Assembly (NCBI GenBank): GCA_937873665.1
Contig: CALMYW010000360.1
Coordinates: 1-9,922 of the forward strand
DNA length: 9,922 nucleotides
Source: an uncultured Sphingorhabdus sp.
GTDB taxonomy: Bacteria > Pseudomonadota > Alphaproteobacteria > Sphingomonadales > Sphingomonadaceae
Direction: 5' to 3'
In this document: piece by piece, positions 5,047 through 9,922 of the stretch
Layout: every line of letters starts with the position of its first letter
Position numbering within the stretch: the first letter of the stretch is position 1
Notes under the pieces: model-generated
What the model saw: only the letters and a program-made list of their open reading frames with translations
Told to the model about the DNA's origin: nothing
The model's database searches: none
Made by a program: the position numbers and the translations under genes

Positions 5047-8000
5047 TTACAGATCAACGAAGTCCTCCGCGGTGACTTCCTGGACACCGCTCAGCATATC
5101 CCGCGACAGCTCTCGCTTGCTCTCCAGCAAATGCGCAAGACGCTCCTCGAAGGATTCGAAGCCGTTACCGACCAACGTGGGGCAATAAACGTACACATCC
5201 TTGGTTTGACCAATTCGGTAAGCACGATCCGTTGCCTGGTCTTCCTTTGCAGGATTCCAGGGCCTCGTGTAGTGGACGACATGGTTCGCGGCCTGGATGT
5301 TCACGCCGAAGCCAACAGCCGTTGTGGAGAGAATGATCACACCAAAGCCATCCTGCGCCTGAAACTTGTCGATCAAGCGCTGCCTGGAATCTTCGCGACG
5401 CGGGTCCACGTCGGTGCCTCCGTTGATGATCTGGGCGGGATAGCCGAAACGCTCGGCGACCGCGCGCTGGATCAAGCGCTGGAGATCGCGAAACTCCGTG
5501 AACACAATGACCTTCTCGTTTCGCTTCCGGATTTCACCTAGCCGCCCCATGAGCCAAGCGAGCTTCGGTGAAGCGGACAAATGTTCCTTAAGCGGCTTGT
5601 CTGCATGGTCGTTCGACAGCACACCAAGAGGATGCGCGCAGATCATGCGTAGCTTGGAAATGAGCGCAAGAATCTGAGCACCCTTCGTTGATCCGTTCTC
5701 TTTTCGATCATTGCGATAACTCGCGACCGTCTCTTCATACAACTTTGCCTGCACCGCGGACATCGGAATCGCGAGCGATGAAGGGTCAGATTTTTCGCCC
5801 TCCAGCTTGGCTGGCAGTGCCCGGTACACCTCGTTCTTCATTCGCCTCAACACCCAAGGCATTGTCGCAGCGCGCAGCTGATCCACGAGCACGTCATGAC
5901 CTTCCAGGCGCTGCTCGATCCCCTGACGGAATTGACGGGTGAACTCGTTCAGCGAGCCCAAGTAGCCGGGCTGGAAGAAGTCGAACAAGCACCATAGGTC
6001 TGCCAGTGAATTCTCGACTGGTGTGCCCGTGCATGCGACACGAAAATCCGCCCGGAGCGCCTTGGCTGCCTGCGTGACGAACGCAGCAGGGTTCTTGATT
6101 TTCTGGGCCTCATCGCAAACGACGACACCCCAGTCCACACGAGCGAGCGAAAATTCATAGTCGCGAAGAGTCTCATAGGTCGTCAGGACAACTTTGAAAC
6201 CTGCTTCGAATCCCGGACGCAGCAGTTTCTGGATGCCGACATCAGCAAGGTCGTCTCCTATCGAACCTTCTGGCAGCCGCAGCGCAGCGACGCTAGATCC
6301 GTAAAGGCTGAGTAGGTCATCTCCCGACCAATCCAGGAACTTCTGAACTTCCAGCTTCCAGTTCTCTAAGAGAGAAACTGGCGCAACCACCAAGCATGGC
6401 TTCTGGCTTGTGCTGTTCTCGTTATGCCATGCGATCAGGCAAAGTGACTGCAGCGTCTTGCCCAAACCCATGTCGTCTGCGAGCAAGCAGCCGGATACGC
6501 CATCCGCCTGTAGGCCATATTGCCGCTGTAGCCACGCAAGGCCCTCCTCCTGATGCGGAAGCAGTGTGACATCGCTTCGCAAGCCTTGCGGAATCTTAAT
6601 CGTTGCGAGTCCAGCAGCATCCAAGCTTGCCGGTGCTTTGCGTGTGTATTCAAGATTCTCGATGTTGTGCAGGATCTGGAGGATCGCACGCTTGCCCTCG
6701 CTTTTCGGATCTGCGGGCTGTGCGATTGGCGACTGCTTCTTTCCAATCGAGATGTCCGCATTCTGCAAAACAGCGACCAGTTGCTGCGCCCGCGCGACGG
6801 GGACGCTGACATCAGACGTCGGCAGTATCACCTCCTGTTGACCGATCGCAAGCGCATTCGTAATGCGTTCTTGAAGCTCAGAGATCGCCTCTTTGGGCAT
6901 CGCGATGCTCTGGAGATCGCCCGTGTCTCGATCGAGAACCGCAATCCCTGTGTCGACGTTCTCCGGAATCCACCCGGCGGCGCTGTCACGTCGTGCCACG
7001 TACGGTACGGTTTGAAGTCGCGCCTCGAATCCGACAACGCGGTCGCTGTACGCTTCGAGATTCATCACTTCCGCAAGTGACAGTCGAATCGCGGTGGCTG
7101 AGAATGCAAGCCATGAAGCCAGCTGCGTCAGTGATTGCTCTGTCACTGGACCCAGCTCAATCTCGTGTCCCTCCCAGTGAAACAGCGGAAGTCTCCGTGA
7201 TCTCGAGCTGGCTGCCGCCGCCAACAGCTTTCTCGCGACTAGCTGCGTGGCTGGCACCGACGTCGGACCCGCCGTGTCCGATAGCGGGACGAGCCGAATA
7301 GTGGGCTCGTCGCCATCGTCTCCACGCTGGAAGACCAGTCGGTACGGCAACAGATCAGCCTCTTGGCGCGCCAGGATCAGTGCCTCTTCTTCCAGCGCTT
7401 CTCGAGCTTCGTCCCCCAGGACGGCGAACGGATTGTGGCCAAACAGGCGAGCTTGCTCCGATGCCATTCGCCGGCCTGGGATGGCCTTGATGGCACTTAG
7501 GGTCCTGACAACAGCCTCGCTCGGTGTGACATGCACCATCCCACCATCAGGTTTCGTGATGTCATATCGGCTTCGAACAGATTCGTAGCGATCGAAGGCA
7601 CTGAGAAACTCGTCAGGAGCACCGACCGGACGGGGCAGGACTTCAACAACCGGAACGTTCAAGGCTTTGACCTGGCGAAGCTCGATCTCGAGCTTGCGCG
7701 GCGAAACGATCTCGGTCCTGGCGAGGAAGTCGTCCAAGGACGCCCCGGCCCTTACCGCTTGTGCACGGATTTCGCCGAGCGCCGACATTCGTTGTTCGGA
7801 CGACATGCCTGGCGAGCCGCTTGCAAAGACCCTGACGAGGACGCTCGTCCTCCATGCCGCTTCCGTCATGAGCCATCGTGCGCCACCCGATTCGAGTACC
7901 GCGCCAACGCGATTGGGTGCACCCCGTCCCAGCGCTGGTGATGTCCAGCCAACTATCGCTAGGCGGAACGTCTGATCCGAAGGCGTGCCTTGCGACTGTA

Positions 8001-8307
8001 GGCAGGGCGCCCAGTCGCCCGTGGCAGGCAAGGCCAGCAATCCGATGCTGTCCGCATGGCCGTTGTCGATCTGCAGGTCGTAGACTCGCCTCCACGAAAT
8101 GATGACGGTGCTGCCTACGACTGTGGCGCACCCCTCATTCACCAGTTGCCCGAGATACGCGGCAGCCGGGCGCAGCGACGGTGACAAGGACCTGGGATCG
8201 CTCCACCAAATATCGGCAGCTTTTTCGGGGGGAGAGTACGCAACCCCTTCGTCGCTGAAAGTCTGCTGCAGGTGAGCGACAGGCTCACGCCCCCATGGTG
8301 TCTTCAC
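5047..8307 (-). CDS. zorD: Zorya type I effector ZorD: SNF2-family helicase/translocase
   Basis: A 1086-aa protein that in type I Zorya acts as the DNA-processing effector once the ZorAB motor complex senses phage infection. The C-terminal half is a complete SNF2 motor: DDMGLGKT (611-618, Walker A), LVVAPVSLLENW (639-650), VVCDEAQKIKNP (729-740, Walker B), ACTGTPVENSLADLW (758-772), KVIVFTEF (932-939), LSTTAVGFGVN (993-1003) and QATDRAYRIGQ (1024-1034). All ATPase motifs are intact. The first 570 residues lack a motif I can name. The length is close to the roughly 1,080 aa I recall for ZorD. GTG 8307-8305 overlaps the zorC TGA as GTGA and is preferred; TTG 8313, with AAGGG at better spacing, is an equal alternative and adds two residues. 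Codon use is less G+C-rich than in the left half of the window. Confidence 0.93.
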   Translation of the reverse strand: MKTPWGREPVAHLQQTFSDEGVAYSPPEKAADIWWSDPRSLSPSLRPAAAYLGQLVNEGCATVVGSTVIISWRRVYDLQIDNGHADSIGLLALPATGDWAPCLQSQGTPSDQTFRLAIVGWTSPALGRGAPNRVGAVLESGGARWLMTEAAWRTSVLVRVFASGSPGMSSEQRMSALGEIRAQAVRAGASLDDFLARTEIVSPRKLEIELRQVKALNVPVVEVLPRPVGAPDEFLSAFDRYESVRSRYDITKPDGGMVHVTPSEAVVRTLSAIKAIPGRRMASEQARLFGHNPFAVLGDEAREALEEEALILARQEADLLPYRLVFQRGDDGDEPTIRLVPLSDTAGPTSVPATQLVARKLLAAAASSRSRRLPLFHWEGHEIELGPVTEQSLTQLASWLAFSATAIRLSLAEVMNLEAYSDRVVGFEARLQTVPYVARRDSAAGWIPENVDTGIAVLDRDTGDLQSIAMPKEAISELQERITNALAIGQQEVILPTSDVSVPVARAQQLVAVLQNADISIGKKQSPIAQPADPKSEGKRAILQILHNIENLEYTRKAPASLDAAGLATIKIPQGLRSDVTLLPHQEEGLAWLQRQYGLQADGVSGCLLADDMGLGKTLQSLCLIAWHNENSTSQKPCLVVAPVSLLENWKLEVQKFLDWSGDDLLSLYGSSVAALRLPEGSIGDDLADVGIQKLLRPGFEAGFKVVLTTYETLRDYEFSLARVDWGVVVCDEAQKIKNPAAFVTQAAKALRADFRVACTGTPVENSLADLWCLFDFFQPGYLGSLNEFTRQFRQGIEQRLEGHDVLVDQLRAATMPWVLRRMKNEVYRALPAKLEGEKSDPSSLAIPMSAVQAKLYEETVASYRNDRKENGSTKGAQILALISKLRMICAHPLGVLSNDHADKPLKEHLSASPKLAWLMGRLGEIRKRNEKVIVFTEFRDLQRLIQRAVAERFGYPAQIINGGTDVDPRREDSRQRLIDKFQAQDGFGVIILSTTAVGFGVNIQAANHVVHYTRPWNPAKEDQATDRAYRIGQTKDVYVYCPTLVGNGFESFEERLAHLLESKRELSRDMLSGVQEVTAEDFVDL

Positions 8308-9922
8308 GGCCAATAGAACCCTTGGTTATCGGACTTGAACTTCATTCCGAGCGCGCGCAGTTCCGCATAAGGGAACGTGCTGCCATTCGGATACGCCCAG
8401 ATCGCGCCGCCTTTGGCACGGTTGTCGACGATGCGGACATTGAGTTCGGTCAAGCGGGCAAGGAGCGCATCTCCAACCTCGTCTTGAGCCGCCGTGCCAG
8501 CAGGTCTCGTCGTGGCTGTGGGATTGGCGAGCGCCGGGTCACGCCCACGGGACTGGGCGAAATCGCGCATAACACCCGGGTTCGCGCGCGTTCCTGTGCT
8601 GTCAGGCTGCACACCGAGGTCGTACAGGCTTGCTTGGAACTTCTGCTCCCACGTTTCATAGCCATCCATATGCAAAAGCCGCTTAACTGACCGCCCAGAT
8701 GGCTTCAACTGGCTAATTGAGTAGCTCTTTCGGCCCAGCTCGATGGCCGCCTCGCCGATCGGGTAGGCGTAGCAGGCGTTACCCGTCTCGGAGAATTCGA
8801 TAAACAACCAGCCACCAATCTGCATCAGAATCGCATTGTTGGTGGCCGGTCCCGATGTGAGGTCACCGATGCGACCCTTCTTCTTCTTCACGAAGTCTCG
8901 AATGTCGGCATCCCGGCTGTATCGAAGCTGCCCGCCCAGCAAGATCTGGGTATAGCCCATCTGCTCCTTGAAGCGAAGCCAGAATTTCAGGCGTCGATCA
9001 TCGACCTGACGCGTCCCCTTGCACAGCCGATAAAAGTCTTCCAAATCTTCCTGGGCCAACCAGCCGCAGACCATCTGCCTGGCGTCGTCTGTCACGTACC
9101 CCCAGAGTCGATTGCTCTTGAGCTGAGGACTGCCCCACTCTTCAAGTGCGAAGCTCAGCAACTGCCGATGCGGGCCACGGTCGGCGCAGCGCGAGTAGCG
9201 GCTGATCAACGCCGAAAGAATTTCATCGCGTGAATGAGGGATGCGACCAGGCAACGACACGAGATGGTCTAGGCGCGCCTTGAACTTGGTGTCGCTCAGT
9301 GTTTCGACCTGCGCGAGAGCCGTCTCGCGAAGGTCTACCCAAAACCAACTCGCATCCGGCAACCCCGTTTCTTGGCGCAGATCGTCAAGAAGCGTTGTGC
9401 TGCCGTCGATCAATTCCTCGATATACGGGGCGCAGGGTGTCGACCCAAGCAGTCCCTCGTGCCGCGAGATCGCGGCGAGCCAGGAAGGAGGCGAGGCTCG
9501 GCCGCTCCCTAGAGAAGGCAAGCTCTTTACCAATAGCTCGCGTAGTCGCTGGCTCGCCTCGCTATGGCCGGCCTGCATGTACGAGCGAAACAGTCCGCGC
9601 CATTGGGACGACTTGAGTCGTCGATCCCGCGCCTGATCCTCCCAGTGGGTCAGGAGCAGTGTGCCAATGTCATCCTGCAGCACCGTGCGGCCATGAAGTG
9701 CGCGAACCGGCTGAGCGAAGGCATGGGCGAGAACGAACAGCTGACGACGTCCGAACTCGGGGGACCTCGTCAATGCGACGACGGCGGCCTCGACTCGATC
9801 TTGCGTAACTAGGGCGGCCTGACCATTTCCGAATCGCTTTTGCACCCCCTCAACTGCGAGCGCCAGATCTTTGGCGGGCCGGATCGCGTTCCGACCGGCG
9901 GCCAACGACTGCAGGCAATGGT
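8304..9922 (-). CDS. zorC: Zorya type I protein ZorC, EH-signature domain (5' end beyond window)
   Basis: The frame is open to the right edge; 539 codons are visible, and a TTG at 9905 need not be the start. In type I Zorya, ZorC binds DNA and works with ZorD downstream of the ZorA/ZorB membrane motor. Numbering from TTG 9905, the conserved core is FWLRFKEQ (308-315), DIRDFVKKKKGR (334-345) and WLFIEFSETGNACYAY (366-381). The matching His and Trp follow in LLHMDGYETWEQKF (410-423). These are the E and H of the EH-signature family. The N-terminal 300 residues are helical and repeat-like, with no nameable motif. A low-complexity linker (434-475) leads to a small end module with KGGAIWAYPNG and GFYWP. 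The TGA at 8306-8304 overlaps the zorD start, so the two are co-translated. zorA and zorB should lie upstream, outside the window. Confidence 0.9.
   Translation of the reverse strand, partial: HCLQSLAAGRNAIRPAKDLALAVEGVQKRFGNGQAALVTQDRVEAAVVALTRSPEFGRRQLFVLAHAFAQPVRALHGRTVLQDDIGTLLLTHWEDQARDRRLKSSQWRGLFRSYMQAGHSEASQRLRELLVKSLPSLGSGRASPPSWLAAISRHEGLLGSTPCAPYIEELIDGSTTLLDDLRQETGLPDASWFWVDLRETALAQVETLSDTKFKARLDHLVSLPGRIPHSRDEILSALISRYSRCADRGPHRQLLSFALEEWGSPQLKSNRLWGYVTDDARQMVCGWLAQEDLEDFYRLCKGTRQVDDRRLKFWLRFKEQMGYTQILLGGQLRYSRDADIRDFVKKKKGRIGDLTSGPATNNAILMQIGGWLFIEFSETGNACYAYPIGEAAIELGRKSYSISQLKPSGRSVKRLLHMDGYETWEQKFQASLYDLGVQPDSTGTRANPGVMRDFAQSRGRDPALANPTATTRPAGTAAQDEVGDALLARLTELNVRIVDNRAKGGAIWAYPNGSTFPYAELRALGMKFKSDNQGFYWP

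Noticed and set aside
5047..8307. Other SNF2-bearing defence systems such as DISARM, or a general Swi2/Snf2 (RapA-like) helicase
   Set aside because: The EH-signature protein in GTGA overlap upstream and the protein length point to ZorD of type I Zorya; no methylase or DUF1998 gene is adjacent in the window.

Overview
The window looks like the cargo part of an integrative or conjugative element (or other genomic island) in a high-G+C Pseudomonadota, probably a gamma- or betaproteobacterium such as a xanthomonad or pseudomonad. This rests on general base composition, clear Shine-Dalgarno sites, a DUF932 plasmid/phage-type protein and a defence system in the same gene string. No integrase, relaxase or attachment site is in view, so the assignment to an element is inference.

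Layout. Positions 1-312 hold the end of a plus-strand gene that enters from the left edge; it starts like the C-terminal part of a Gfo/Idh/MocA oxidoreductase but ends in an unrelated Leu/Lys/Gln-rich tail. Every other recognised gene is on the minus strand. Read in the direction of transcription (right to left) they are: zorC (5' part beyond the right edge), zorD, an HD-domain hydrolase, a 35-aa membrane peptide, a strong leader hairpin, an amidoligase-like protein, a class II glutamine amidotransferase that carries an apparent frameshift, a 115-aa unknown protein, a DUF932 protein and a 60-aa membrane protein.

Two functional blocks stand out. The right half (5047-9922) is the zorC-zorD end of a type I Zorya anti-phage system; zorA and zorB, the MotA/MotB-like membrane motor, should lie just to the right of the window. 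The left half (1647-4123) pairs a putative amidoligase with a class II glutamine amidotransferase and a small unknown protein in tightly overlapping genes. The domains suggest a coupled system that takes ammonia from glutamine and forms an amide bond on an unknown peptide or small molecule. That pair, with its DUF932 and small membrane neighbours, is the least explained part of the window.

The two blocks differ in composition: sampled 60-base lines in zorD (5701-5760, 6301-6360) are 50% G+C by count, against 67% in the left block (901-960, 2101-2160). They probably have different histories and were brought together in one element. The glutamine amidotransferase appears to have lost one base near 2118, which both breaks its own C-terminus and joins it in frame to the next gene.
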